NCBI RefSeq assembly: GCF_000317695.1
Contig: NC_019771.1
Span: 3,910,001-3,974,000, forward strand
DNA length: 64,000 nt
Direction: 5' to 3'
Source of the DNA: Anabaena cylindrica PCC 7122
Lineage (GTDB): Bacteria; Cyanobacteriota; Cyanobacteriia; Cyanobacteriales; Nostocaceae
Below the pieces are notes generated by a model. It did not search any database. It was not told the origin of the DNA and saw only the letters and a list, made by a program, of their open reading frames with translations. The position numbers and the translations under genes are program-made. Position 1 is the stretch's first letter. The number at the start of each line of letters is the position of its first letter. This document shows positions 28,055 through 36,166 of the stretch, piece by piece.

Positions 28055-28438
28055 ATGGATGTTGAAGACTTGCTCAAGCGTTATGCTGCTGGAGAGAGAG
28101 ACTTTAGTGGGATTAATTTGGAAGAGGCTAATCTGAGTGGGGCTAACCTGAGCAATGCCAACCTGAGTAGAGCTAATTTTTTGGCAGCTAATTTGAGTGG
28201 GGCTAATTTGAGTGGGGCTAATCTCAGCTATGCCAAATTGACTCTGGCTAGGTTCATTGGTACAAATTTGGAGGGTGCTAATGTGACTGATGCTGACATA
28301 GTTGGTGCCAGATTTGAAAATGCTAACCTCAAAGGGTCTTACCTCAGTGATTTTGGTCGAATTAACAATGCGTTGTTCCAAAATACTATTGTGGGTGATG
28401 GCAGGATTATCGTCGGACCTGAGATTATTCATGGATGA
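28055..28438 (+). CDS. Short pentapeptide-repeat protein
   Basis: 127 residues: MDVEDLLKRYAAGERDFSG, then about 18 AN(L)SG-type units (EANLSGANLSNANLSRANFL...), ending with a non-repetitive tail (GRINNALFQNTIVGDGRIIVG). The N-terminal cap (RYxAGERxFxxINL) is shared with the minus-strand protein at 23750-24472, so the two are paralogues flanking the nblA-nifH pair. A 184-codon open frame on the opposite strand is only the mirror of the repeats. Confidence 0.85.
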   Translation: MDVEDLLKRYAAGERDFSGINLEEANLSGANLSNANLSRANFLAANLSGANLSGANLSYAKLTLARFIGTNLEGANVTDADIVGARFENANLKGSYLSDFGRINNALFQNTIVGDGRIIVGPEIIHG

Positions 28439-28783
28439 AAAATTGTTAGTTTCTCTATCAACCAAGAGGGAACTACTTAAATAAGGATTTTCATACCTCT
28501 TTGTCTTTAGGCTCTGCTTGTTCACTATTTTACTAGGAACATTTAATAAAAGACTAAAGTTAAGTAGTGCGATAGCGCCAGCGCCGTTTCTTGGATGCCC
28601 GGAGGTCTTTTTTCAGTTCGCTGATCTTGTCGGTTAGGTTGTGGAACGTAAACGTTTGCGGAGCAATGGAATGAAACCCAACATTGACGACAAATATCTC
28701 ACCACAAATCTTTATATAAATTCAAAAGCATGAAGTTAGAAATTTCTGCTTTCTCCCTTCATGCCTTATCCTTTATTTTTTAA
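28439..28783. other. Intergenic region before tRNA-Asn
   Basis: 345 bp. Contains GCGATAGCGCCAGCGCCGTT (28570-28589) and other GC-rich pieces of dispersed-repeat character around 28600-28660. No gene or clear terminator was seen. Confidence 0.4.
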
Positions 28784-28855
<72 letters not shown>

Positions 28856-29014
28856 ACGCTCGCAACGATTACTATATTAAACTTAAAACCAGATGATGTC
28901 AACTACTTTGGAGAAAATTTTTTTAATTTTCTTTGGTAGCTGCTGAAAGTTAAATTTTTTGACAGCCCAAACTCGCTCTAGAAGAGCAATTCAAGGATTT
29001 ATGAATACTCTTTT

Positions 29015-29563
29015 CTATAATCCCATCCGCAATTGAGCCAGACGCTGCCTTGCTTTATCATCAATAGCATTAGCTAAAAATCGGCTTTTCGATTGTTTGG
29101 GTGGTTGATATCTATGACGCATCCGGCACACAGTTGTTTCTACTTCTCCGCATAGTTGATGCGCTGATAACCATTCAGCACCATACCCCTGTACCATTAA
29201 CTGCTGCGCTCGGTCTGATGTGGCAACAATCACGCGAGAAATTAAACATTGTGCTATTTGGTGACGCATGGACGCACAGGATTTTTCAATATAGGTGTCT
29301 GCGGTTTGACCAAAATCTGTGTAATGAACAGTGAGAAAGTCTGTAATATTTTCTCTATTGCTGGGGGTGTTTTGATATTGGGCATCAAAAACTATTTGAG
29401 TTTCATAACCTTGAAATGCGCTGTAGTTTGTTATTGCTTCTATTAGTTCCCCCCGTGCTGCCTCTAGTCCGGCATGATCACGGGTTTTCTTTAAGCAAGT
29501 CCAAGCGCCTATAATGTTGTAACCGTCCACTAATAAAATGGACGGGATGATAGAACGGGGCAT
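29015..29563 (-). CDS. NYN-domain (YacP/DUF901-like) nuclease
   Basis: 182 residues. The fold is a PIN-like NYN domain: ILLVDGYNIIGAW (first Asp, residues about 9-21), EAARGELIEAITNYSAFQGYETQIVFDAQY, DTYIEKS (acidic) and VIVATSDRAQQLMVQGYGAEWLSA with the last Asp. Acidic residues at these four points are the expected metal ligands. Relatives (Rae1/YacP in Bacillus) cleave ribosome-associated mRNA. The basic C-terminal tail (RHRYQPPKQSKSRFLANAI) may bind RNA. The gene is monocistronic. Confidence 0.85.
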   Translation of the reverse strand: MPRSIIPSILLVDGYNIIGAWTCLKKTRDHAGLEAARGELIEAITNYSAFQGYETQIVFDAQYQNTPSNRENITDFLTVHYTDFGQTADTYIEKSCASMRHQIAQCLISRVIVATSDRAQQLMVQGYGAEWLSAHQLCGEVETTVCRMRHRYQPPKQSKSRFLANAIDDKARQRLAQLRMGL

Positions 29564-29956
29564 GGTTTTTAATCACAATTATCTAGAGTTAACAAAAATC
29601 ATTCATAAGACTTATAGTAATTGAAGCATCACTTGTAACACTATGCTACAGAGAATAAAAAATGCCCAATTGCCGAAAAACTAAACCCTAAGGTAGAAGC
29701 AACAATGTCTAACAAGCCTCTCTAAATAAGGGTTGTCGCAGTTTATTTATAGAAATAAATAATTTTTTTGAGTCGTCAAAATTCCATAATGAAAAACCAG
29801 ATACCTATACAGCAAAGTGTTTGTCTGGTATCTGGTTATGAGTTTTTGATGATTAAAAATTGTTGAAAATATTGATATTAGGGGCTTTCAAATAAAAAGT
29901 CTGCCAATACTTTTTCTAGAAAACCTGACAGGTTAAGATGCTGCTGGAGTTTTGTC
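29564..29956. other. Intergenic region upstream of the NYN gene
   Basis: 393 bp between the NYN gene start and the end of the ECF ATPase gene. It includes the minus-strand terminator at 29790-29837 and an AT-rich presumptive promoter near 29600-29760. Nothing else was seen. Confidence 0.5.
29790..29837 (-). terminator. Rho-independent terminator of the ECF ATPase operon
   Basis: Perfect 11-bp stem AACCAGATACC / GGTATCTGGTT with a 21-nt loop. On the minus strand it is followed by TTTTT (GGTTTTTCATT). It lies 120 bp after the ATPase stop codon. Confidence 0.75.
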
Positions 29957-30634
29957 TTAAGAAGTTTCGCTGTGTGCTTTCATTAGTCGCTGTTTGAGAC
30001 GCTCGGCTTCACCTGCATCAACTAGTGAGCCTTCTTCCAATAAAAAAGCACCATCACAATAGTTTAACTCATCTAAGCGATGCGTTACCCATAAAGCTGT
30101 AATTCCGCGACTTTTAACTAGATGACGAACACTGGACACTAAGTCGAGTTGACTATCTGGATCTAGTAAAGCAGTGGGTTCATCTAATAATAGGACTTCA
30201 CAGTGACGAGCGATCGCACCAGCAATAGCCACGCGCTGTTTTTGTCCACCAGAAAGAGCATAGATAGGACGACGTTGTAGAGACAGCAAATTCACTGCCC
30301 CTAAAGCCTCTTCCACCCTAGCTCTGACCATAGCAGGAGGCAACTTTTCTGCCACTAATCCAAAAGCCACATCAGCACCAACCGTTGGCATAACTAATTG
30401 ATGATCGGGATTTTGGAAAACAAAACCAACTGGGGGTGAAATGCCAATTTCGCCAGACTGGGGAGCTAATAACCCCGCTATCAGTCTCAGGAGAGTTGAT
30501 TTGCCACTGCCATTAGTACCCAAAAGCATCCAAAATTCGCCTTGCGGTACTTTAAGAGAGCAAGATTTGATCACTTGCTCCCCATTAGGCCATAAGAAGT
30601 TTAAATCTTGAACTTCGATGCCTACAGCCGTCAT
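29957..30634 (-). CDS. ECF/CbiO-type ABC transporter ATPase
   Basis: 225 residues. Walker A LLGTNGSGKST (about 37-47), the ECF-characteristic Q-loop VFQNPDHQLVMPTVGADVAFGL, signature LSGGQKQRVAIA and Walker B CEVLLLDEPTALLD. ATPases with the FQNPDxQ...TVxxDVAFG motif usually work with energy-coupling-factor vitamin or metal uptake systems. No S or T subunit is adjacent. The gene begins 13 bp after the UPF0367-type gene on the same strand and shares its transcript. Substrate unknown. Confidence 0.88.
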   Translation of the reverse strand: MTAVGIEVQDLNFLWPNGEQVIKSCSLKVPQGEFWMLLGTNGSGKSTLLRLIAGLLAPQSGEIGISPPVGFVFQNPDHQLVMPTVGADVAFGLVAEKLPPAMVRARVEEALGAVNLLSLQRRPIYALSGGQKQRVAIAGAIARHCEVLLLDEPTALLDPDSQLDLVSSVRHLVKSRGITALWVTHRLDELNYCDGAFLLEEGSLVDAGEAERLKQRLMKAHSETS

Positions 30635-30647
30635 TTGTACACCTGGT

Positions 30648-30920
30648 TTACTCAGTTGCTAAAGCGAAAAATCCGGGTGGTCTAGTACCACCAACGGCAG
30701 TACCATCTTTCTGTACAATTTGTACTCCCGAAATTTCACTAGCACGGACAGCAATTTTTTTCTCTGTTTTGCCTTCGCACTTGAGTTCCACAATATCAGG
30801 GTTCCCAGAGCGCATTGCTGCCAGAATCAGCTGATAAACAGCTTCAGCGTCTTCAGTAGACTTACGTTGTACTGATATCGGGAAAGCAGTATTTTTGATG
30901 CTTAAGTCGATGGTAAACAT
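30648..30920 (-). CDS. UPF0367-family small protein
   Basis: 90 residues: MFTIDLSIKNTAFPISVQRK, EDAEAVYQLILAAMRSGNPDIVELKCE, KKIAVRASEISGVQIVQK and a GGTRPPGFFALA end. This is the pattern of the cyanobacterial/plastid UPF0367 family, whose function is unknown. It is probably the first gene of a two-gene unit with the ECF ATPase. Confidence 0.8.
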   Translation of the reverse strand: MFTIDLSIKNTAFPISVQRKSTEDAEAVYQLILAAMRSGNPDIVELKCEGKTEKKIAVRASEISGVQIVQKDGTAVGGTRPPGFFALATE

Positions 30921-31248
30921 TTAAAATTAATCACATTTCACTGACTGTAGGACTAATTCTAGCGTTACCTGGCTGATTCGGTGTGAATTGTGAAAGGAGG
31001 GAAGAATTATGAGATTTTGTTTTATATTGTTGTTTCTTTACCCTGAAAGGATTACAGGTGTCTCAAAGATGAAATTATTTCCATCAGCACTGGAAAAATT
31101 AGAGATTTGCACCTATTATAATTAAAGAGCGTAAAAAATTGTAAACTGGATTAACAACCCGGTTAACTTTCTGCATATAGGCGGTTATGTCATAGCCATC
31201 TATATATAGATAAAACCTGTACTTATAAACTTTTGGAGATTCTTTGTA
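30921..31248 (+). promoter_or_regulatory. psbD upstream region
   Basis: 328 bp shared by the UPF0367 promoter (minus) and the psbD leader (plus). It contains an imperfect dyad GGATTAACAACCCGGTTAAC (31149-31168). TTTTGGAGATTCTTTGTA places GGAG as the Shine-Dalgarno before the psbD ATG. No -10/-35 pair was assigned with confidence. Confidence 0.4.
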
Positions 31249-32304
31249 ATGACCATCGCAGTTGGACGCGCCCCAAGTAGAGGGTGGTTTGACGTATTAG
31301 ACGACTGGTTAAAGCGCGATCGCTTCGTATTCGTAGGTTGGTCAGGAATATTATTATTTCCCTGCGCCTTCCTCGCACTAGGCGGTTGGCTGACCGGTAC
31401 AACCTTCGTCACCTCCTGGTACACCCACGGATTAGCATCCTCCTATTTAGAAGGAGCTAACTTCCTCACAGTAGCAGTATCCACACCAGCCAACAGCATG
31501 GGACATTCCCTGTTGTTACTCTGGGGACCTGAAGCTCAAGGAGACCTAACCCGTTGGTTTCAACTAGGTGGCCTATGGCCATTCGTAGCATTACACGGAG
31601 CCTTTGGTCTAATTGGCTTCATGTTGCGTCAATTTGAAATCGCCAGACTAGTAGGAATTCGTCCTTACAACGCACTAGCATTCTCAGGACCAATTGCCGT
31701 TTTCGTCAGCGTCTTCTTGATGTACCCCTTGGGACAATCAAGCTGGTTCTTTGCACCCAGCTTTGGTGTAGCAGCAATCTTCCGGTTCTTACTATTCCTG
31801 CAAGGGTTCCACAACTGGACACTCAACCCCTTTCACATGATGGGTGTAGCGGGAATCTTAGGTGGAGCATTACTGTCGGCGATTCACGGAGCCACAGTAG
31901 AAAACACCCTGTTTGATGACGGCGAAGGTTCCAACACCTTCCCTGCATTCAACCCCACCCAAGCTGAAGAAACCTACTCAATGGTGACAGCAAACCGTTT
32001 CTGGTCACAGATTTTCGGTATTGCTTTCTCTAACAAACGTTGGTTGCACTTCTTCATGTTGTTCGTACCAGTCACAGGCTTATGGATGGCATCTGTAGGC
32101 ATCGTTGGCTTGGCACTCAACCTGCGGGCTTATGACTTCGTTTCCCAAGAATTACGGGCAGCAGAAGACCCAGAGTTTGAAACTTTCTATACCAAAAATA
32201 TTTTGCTGAATGAGGGTATCCGCGCTTGGATGGCTCCTCAAGATCAACCCCACGAACAATTTGTATTCCCTGAAGAAGTATTACCACGCGGTAACGCTCT
32301 CTAG
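31249..32304 (+). CDS. psbD: Photosystem II D2 protein
   Basis: 351 residues: MTIAVGRAPSRGWFDVLDDW start, five membrane spans, the quinone and iron-binding region GFHNWTLNPFHMMG, the SAIHGATVENTLF loop, and the C-terminal APQDQPHEQFVFPEEVLPRG. D2 binds half of the P680, pheophytin and plastoquinone-A cofactors in the thylakoid reaction centre. The gene is alone; the usual overlapping psbC is not downstream, so this is likely the second, stress-responsive psbD copy of a cyanobacterium that has two. It ends with a strong terminator. The codon usage is biased (many C-ending codons), as in highly expressed genes. Confidence 0.97.
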   Translation: MTIAVGRAPSRGWFDVLDDWLKRDRFVFVGWSGILLFPCAFLALGGWLTGTTFVTSWYTHGLASSYLEGANFLTVAVSTPANSMGHSLLLLWGPEAQGDLTRWFQLGGLWPFVALHGAFGLIGFMLRQFEIARLVGIRPYNALAFSGPIAVFVSVFLMYPLGQSSWFFAPSFGVAAIFRFLLFLQGFHNWTLNPFHMMGVAGILGGALLSAIHGATVENTLFDDGEGSNTFPAFNPTQAEETYSMVTANRFWSQIFGIAFSNKRWLHFFMLFVPVTGLWMASVGIVGLALNLRAYDFVSQELRAAEDPEFETFYTKNILLNEGIRAWMAPQDQPHEQFVFPEEVLPRGNAL

Positions 32305-32353
32305 TTGCATGATGAATTAATACATCTTTAACATTCATCATTTTCAATTTATC

Positions 32354-32383
32354 CTCCACCAAACAAATTGGTGGAGTTTTTTT
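32354..32383 (+). terminator. Rho-independent terminator of psbD
   Basis: Stem CTCCACCAA / TTGGTGGAG (9 bp, loop ACAAA) followed by TTTTTTT, 50 bp after the psbD stop. Confidence 0.92.
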
Positions 32384-32482
32384 ATGGTTAATATTGCAAA
32401 GCAAATTTGATGTGTTATAGTAATCGAAGGTTACAAACCCAGAGCAAGATGCTCTGCCCTTTTGAAATTTAAGACCACTTAG

Positions 32483-32722
32483 GCAACAAGGAGGTGATGC
32501 CCATGATAGAAAGTAGTATAACCATGGGTCATCAGGTTGCAGTTAGCCGGCTGTGGGCCGGGGCTGTTCTCTAAAACTTAGCCTTAGTTATCCTGAGATA
32601 CTAAGTTAGCTCAAGTAGCTAGGTTAAAAGTCGGAGTTCCTTCCGGCAGTCTGGTTGCAACCTGAAGACCCGCTAGACCGCCCTGATTTAGATCATCAGA
32701 TTTAAGTCAGGGCGGATAGTTG
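32483..32722 (+). ncRNA. Structured RNA candidate with an embedded small ORF
   Basis: About 240 nt of nested complementarity. TGATGCCCAT (32495-32504) pairs with ATGGG-t-CATCA (32524-32534). CAGGTTGCA (32533-32541) pairs with TGCAACCTG (32656-32664). CCGGC (32547-32551) pairs with GCCGG (32557-32561), and AACTTAG (32575-32581) pairs with CTAAGTT (32601-32607). The last hairpin is CCGCCCTGA (32678-32686) / TCAGGGCGG (32707-32715). The first hairpin covers the start codon and part of a near-perfect Shine-Dalgarno, so translation could be switched. I do not recognise an Rfam family. It is a small RNA or a regulated leader-peptide transcript; the evidence is sequence pairing only. Confidence 0.5.
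32503..32574 (+). CDS. 23-codon small ORF with extended Shine-Dalgarno
   Basis: Encodes MIESSITMGHQVAVSRLWAG plus AVL. AAGGAGGTGAT (32488-32498) matches the anti-Shine-Dalgarno of 16S rRNA over 11 bases and is spaced 8 nt (from GGAGG) before ATG, far stronger than other sites in this window. The start region can pair with 32524-32534. The peptide is slightly basic/hydrophobic at its C-terminus. Function unknown: it may be a leader peptide or a bona fide small protein. Confidence 0.45.
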   Translation: MIESSITMGHQVAVSRLWAGAVL

Positions 32723-33559
32723 TTTATGGGAACATTTGGTTTATCAATATAAGTCTATTAGAAATATCTGTAAATTAACCTCAGAGCTTTACAAGTCAAG
32801 GAACAAAACCTAATTTATAGCTAAATCCACGCTGGGCTATTGAATAAGCTTATTAAGTTATACTGCAACCGGTTCATAGTTTAGCTAAATATGGAACCAC
32901 TTTCTATAGAAGCGAAGCGGCTTCTCGAAGAGTAACTATTCCCGTGAACGGTGAGGGCGTTTGAACTTGTTCTTTGTATCGAAAAGTCAAAATTATCGCC
33001 GTTTTGAGCATAGAGCCGCCCGCATAAAAGCTTATTAACTTTATGAATTAACCGACCAAATCTTCATCCAATAAATTGAGTCTGTAAATCAGTTTAGTGG
33101 AACATTTTGACTCAGCGCTACTTCATGTAAATTGTATAGGTTTATTGTCACCAGTCTAAACCTAGATCAAAGCACCCAAATGCTATTGCAGGATTTCGCC
33201 CTTGCAGAGTAATTTTCCCATCTCAGCTAATGAATTATTTGTCAAAATTTTCTTTGGCTGGTTTTCGACTTTCTGTGTTTATCGGATATGAGCAAAGATA
33301 CAGTAATTGAATCGAAAACCTGATCTTGATCATTCAGATGCAGATATTATATAATGAGGAACTATCAAGAATTAGTCTTTACATAAGTTAATTGCATGAA
33401 TATTTAACGATAAATTAATCAGTTATTAGCTTTGTAAAAACTAAAATTGTAGTAACGGTAGCCATGCCCTTTCCAAAGGTTTCGGCAAAATGCCACATTT
33501 CTAAGCAGCAAGTACAGCGAAACCGTTTATCTATATAAGGTGTGAGGAGTAAAGGAAAG
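32723..33559. other. Intergenic region upstream of the porin gene
   Basis: 837 bp. Contains a dispersed-repeat-like block AAGCGAAGCGGCTTCTCGAA (about 32911-32930), and AT-rich DNA with a GAGGAGTAAAGGAAAG leader just before the porin ATG. No gene is supported. The porin promoter should lie in its 3' part. Confidence 0.45.
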
Positions 33560-35263
33560 ATGTCTAATCTATTGTGGAAATCCTTGGTGGTTAGCCCAGC
33601 CGTGTTGGGAGCCGCCTTATTAGTTTCAGGAACAGCGATCGCATCGCCCGCCGCAGGCAACTCAGCCTCAAATGCTGCTACTGAAGTATCAATACTAGAA
33701 ACACAAGCGGCAACAGAGGTTGTTCAACAACCTGTAGTATTGGCTCAAGTCAAGCAAGACACTCAGGTTTTAGATCAAGTTAAACGCTACAGTAACGAAG
33801 GTCAAAATCTACAATCTCAAGTAACATCAGTCTCTCAGTTTTCCGATGTCCAACCAACTGACTGGGCATTCCAAGCTTTGCAGTCCTTGGTGGAACGTTA
33901 TGGTTGTATCGCAGGTTATCCCAATGGTACATATCGCGGAAACCGTGCTTTAACCCGTTATGAATTTGCCGCTGGTTTGAATGCCTGTTTAGACCGGGTG
34001 AATGAATTGATTGCCACAGCAACAGCTGACATGGTGACAAAACAGGATTTAGCCACCTTACAGCGCTTGCAAGAAGAATTTTCTGCTGAATTGGCAACTT
34101 TACGCGGTCGTGTCGATGCTTTGGAAGCACGCACTGCTGAGTTAGAAGCTAATCAATTCTCTACTACCACCAAATTGCAAGGTGAAGCTATTTTTGCTCT
34201 GACCGATGCTTTTAATGGTGACATTGCCGGTAAGACCGTTTTTCAAGATAGAGTGCGTTTGAACCTGCAAAGCAGCTTCACAGGTCGAGATATGTTGAAT
34301 ACCCGTTTGGCTGCGGGTAATGCACAAAACTTTGGAAACACTGGGGAAAGTAGACAAACCTTTGACGTTGGTAGCACTGGGACTAACAATGTTGTGTTAG
34401 ACAAACTGACCTATGAAGCTCCTGTTGGTCCAGCACAGGTCTACATAGCAGCTACAGGTGGTAAACACAGCCATTATGCTGCTGTTAACAACCCTTACTT
34501 CTTTGATAAAACTGATGGTGGTAACGGTGCTTTAAGTACCTTTAGTTCTGAAAACCCCATCTATCGAATTGGTGGTGGTTCTGGTATTGCCCTTAATGTA
34601 CCCTTTGGTCAAGGTGGCGGTATTCTCAAACCAAGTTCATTGACATTGGGTTATTTGGCTTCTGAGGCTAATAGTCCTGCTGCTGGTGAAGGTTTGTTCG
34701 ACGGTAACTATGCTGCTTTAGGTCAGTTAAACTTTAACGTTGGTAATCGCATTGCCTTAGCTGCTACTTATGTACATGGTTATCATGGTGCTAGTAGCCG
34801 TTTGTTTGACTCAGGAGAGGGTGATGATATCGTAGGTACATCACTAGCTAATAATCTCAGTTTAGGTAGCGCCTCGTCCAGCAACTCCTACGGTGTTTCT
34901 GCTGCCTTCAGACCTAGCGACAAACTGTCCGTTAGTGGTTTTGTTTCTTACCACGATATCACAGGCTTTGGTGCTGGTGATGACTATGAGGCTTGGAGCT
35001 ACGGTGTTGGTGTAGCATTACCTGACTTTGGTAAAAAAGGCAACGTATTGGGTATTTTCGGTGGCGCTCAACCTTATTCCTTTAACAATAATGGTGGTGC
35101 TAATTCTGGTGATATTCCCTACCAAGTTGAAGGTTTCTACAAGTATCGCGTCTCTGATAACATCTCTGTCACCCCTGGTGTGATTTGGTTGCCATCCATC
35201 GGACAAAGTAGCAGCAGCGAAGATACCTTTATCGGTACTTTGAGAACAACTTTTACTTTCTAA
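33560..35263 (+). CDS. SLH-domain iron-uptake-type porin (OprB-like outer membrane protein)
   Basis: 567 residues from ATG 33560, chosen because AAAGGAAAG directly precedes it; a GTG 18 bases upstream is less likely. A signal peptide (LVVSPAVLGAALLVSGTAIA, cut near ASPA) is followed by an SLH domain (QFSDVQPTDWAFQALQSLVE, RYGCIAGYPNGTYRGNRALTRYEFAAGL). A coiled coil with ELATLRGRVDALEARTAELE comes next, then a beta-barrel rich in aromatic-Gly strands ending in the C-terminal F (TLRTTFTF). The barrel sits in the outer membrane and the SLH domain attaches it to peptidoglycan polymers. Paralogues of this type carry inorganic ions. It ends with a strong terminator. Confidence 0.93.
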   Translation: MSNLLWKSLVVSPAVLGAALLVSGTAIASPAAGNSASNAATEVSILETQAATEVVQQPVVLAQVKQDTQVLDQVKRYSNEGQNLQSQVTSVSQFSDVQPTDWAFQALQSLVERYGCIAGYPNGTYRGNRALTRYEFAAGLNACLDRVNELIATATADMVTKQDLATLQRLQEEFSAELATLRGRVDALEARTAELEANQFSTTTKLQGEAIFALTDAFNGDIAGKTVFQDRVRLNLQSSFTGRDMLNTRLAAGNAQNFGNTGESRQTFDVGSTGTNNVVLDKLTYEAPVGPAQVYIAATGGKHSHYAAVNNPYFFDKTDGGNGALSTFSSENPIYRIGGGSGIALNVPFGQGGGILKPSSLTLGYLASEANSPAAGEGLFDGNYAALGQLNFNVGNRIALAATYVHGYHGASSRLFDSGEGDDIVGTSLANNLSLGSASSSNSYGVSAAFRPSDKLSVSGFVSYHDITGFGAGDDYEAWSYGVGVALPDFGKKGNVLGIFGGAQPYSFNNNGGANSGDIPYQVEGFYKYRVSDNISVTPGVIWLPSIGQSSSSEDTFIGTLRTTFTF

Positions 35264-35300
35264 GAAGTTGACGATTTGCTGACAAGTTTAAAACTTGTTT

Positions 35301-35329
35301 ATCCCCGCCATGAGGTGGGGATTTTTTTT
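35301..35329 (+). terminator. Rho-independent terminator of the porin gene
   Basis: ATCCCCGCC-ATGA-GGTGGGGAT stem-loop followed by eight T, 38 bp after the porin stop. Confidence 0.92.
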
Positions 35330-35453
35330 GGGTAGAAAAAAATAACAAACCCCAGTGGAGAACCGGAGTATACTAGAAAGGGAGTGAAGTGGATTTGAGT
35401 TATGTCTCTAAGAGGGCAAAGATGAAAAGTCATGAACAATTTTGATCATTGAT

Positions 35454-35646
35454 GACTTACGCACTGTACAAACTGCACATGATATGTATGAAGGAAATTG
35501 CCTAGTTTCAGGCTTTTGGAATCGCATATTAGTGCGGTGCGTCAGATAGAGATAATCTGTTAGATGCTCAATTATCGGGACTGACGCACCCTACAAAAGA
35601 TAAAATTCATGAACCATATTTGATAGATTTTGTTAATGCGTAAGTC
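35454..35646. repeat. MITE-like element, 193 bp, ends GACTTACGCA / TGCGTAAGTC
   Basis: Perfect 10-bp terminal inverted repeats and inner arms (GTGCGTCAG / CTGACGCAC near 35539-35588). It has no coding capacity. A partial relative with CTGACGCACCCTACAAA and TGCGTAAGTCCT lies at about 61391-61429. It sits between the porin terminator and the Rrf2 gene. Confidence 0.7.
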
Positions 35647-35708
35647 CTATCATTTATCCTCGGTCCTTTAGCTTTCATTGTTTATCCTTTATTTTTAAAT
35701 TGCTGCTT

Positions 35709-36149
35709 GTGGAACTATCGTGTAAATCTGAATACGCAATTTTGGCGTTATTAGAGATGGCAATTCATTACGAAAGCTGCGAACCGATGCAAATTCGACA
35801 AATTGCTGCTCAACAAAATATACCGGATCGTTATCTAGAACAGCTATTAGCTACATTGAGGCGCGGCGGTATAGTTAAGAGTCAACGTGGTTCAAAAGGT
35901 GGCTATCTTTTGGCACGGGAACCTTGGAAAATTAGCATTTTAGATATATTGGAATGTTTAGAAGGCTTAGATGTACGGATTAGTGAAGAAGATACCAACA
36001 ACCTCAAAAGTGTAGATAGTTCTATTGTGGACGAAATTTGGCAAGAAGCTCGTCAGGCGGCAAATGCAGTCTTACAAAAACATTCGCTTCAGGATCTTTG
36101 TGAAAAAAGAGATTCACGCCGTCAGTTAGATATCATGTATTACATTTAA
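35709..36149 (+). CDS. Rrf2-family transcriptional regulator
   Basis: 146 residues from GTG 35709 (MELSCKSEYAILALLEMA is the usual N-terminus; a TTG 9 bases upstream is less likely). Winged helix: MQIRQIAAQQNIPDRYLEQLLATLRRGGIVKSQRGSKGGYLLAREP. The IscR iron-sulfur cysteines (C-x5-C-x5-C) are not present; only one Cys occurs near residue 84 and one near 130. It lies 17 bp upstream of cysK, matching CymR-type regulators that sense cysteine synthase status. Autoregulation is inferred. Confidence 0.88.
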   Translation: MELSCKSEYAILALLEMAIHYESCEPMQIRQIAAQQNIPDRYLEQLLATLRRGGIVKSQRGSKGGYLLAREPWKISILDILECLEGLDVRISEEDTNNLKSVDSSIVDEIWQEARQAANAVLQKHSLQDLCEKRDSRRQLDIMYYI

Positions 36150-36166
36150 AGGATTCACAATTTATT

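Noticed and set aside
27971..28525. 184-codon open frame on the minus strand over the pentapeptide gene
   Set aside because: Repetitive IS/TQI-type text is the mirror of the pentapeptide codons and not an independent gene.
32630..32665. SRP RNA-like GGAAGGAA tetraloop region on the minus strand of the structured RNA
   Set aside because: Short match only; the asymmetric SRP helix and GUCAGGUCC sequence are not present.
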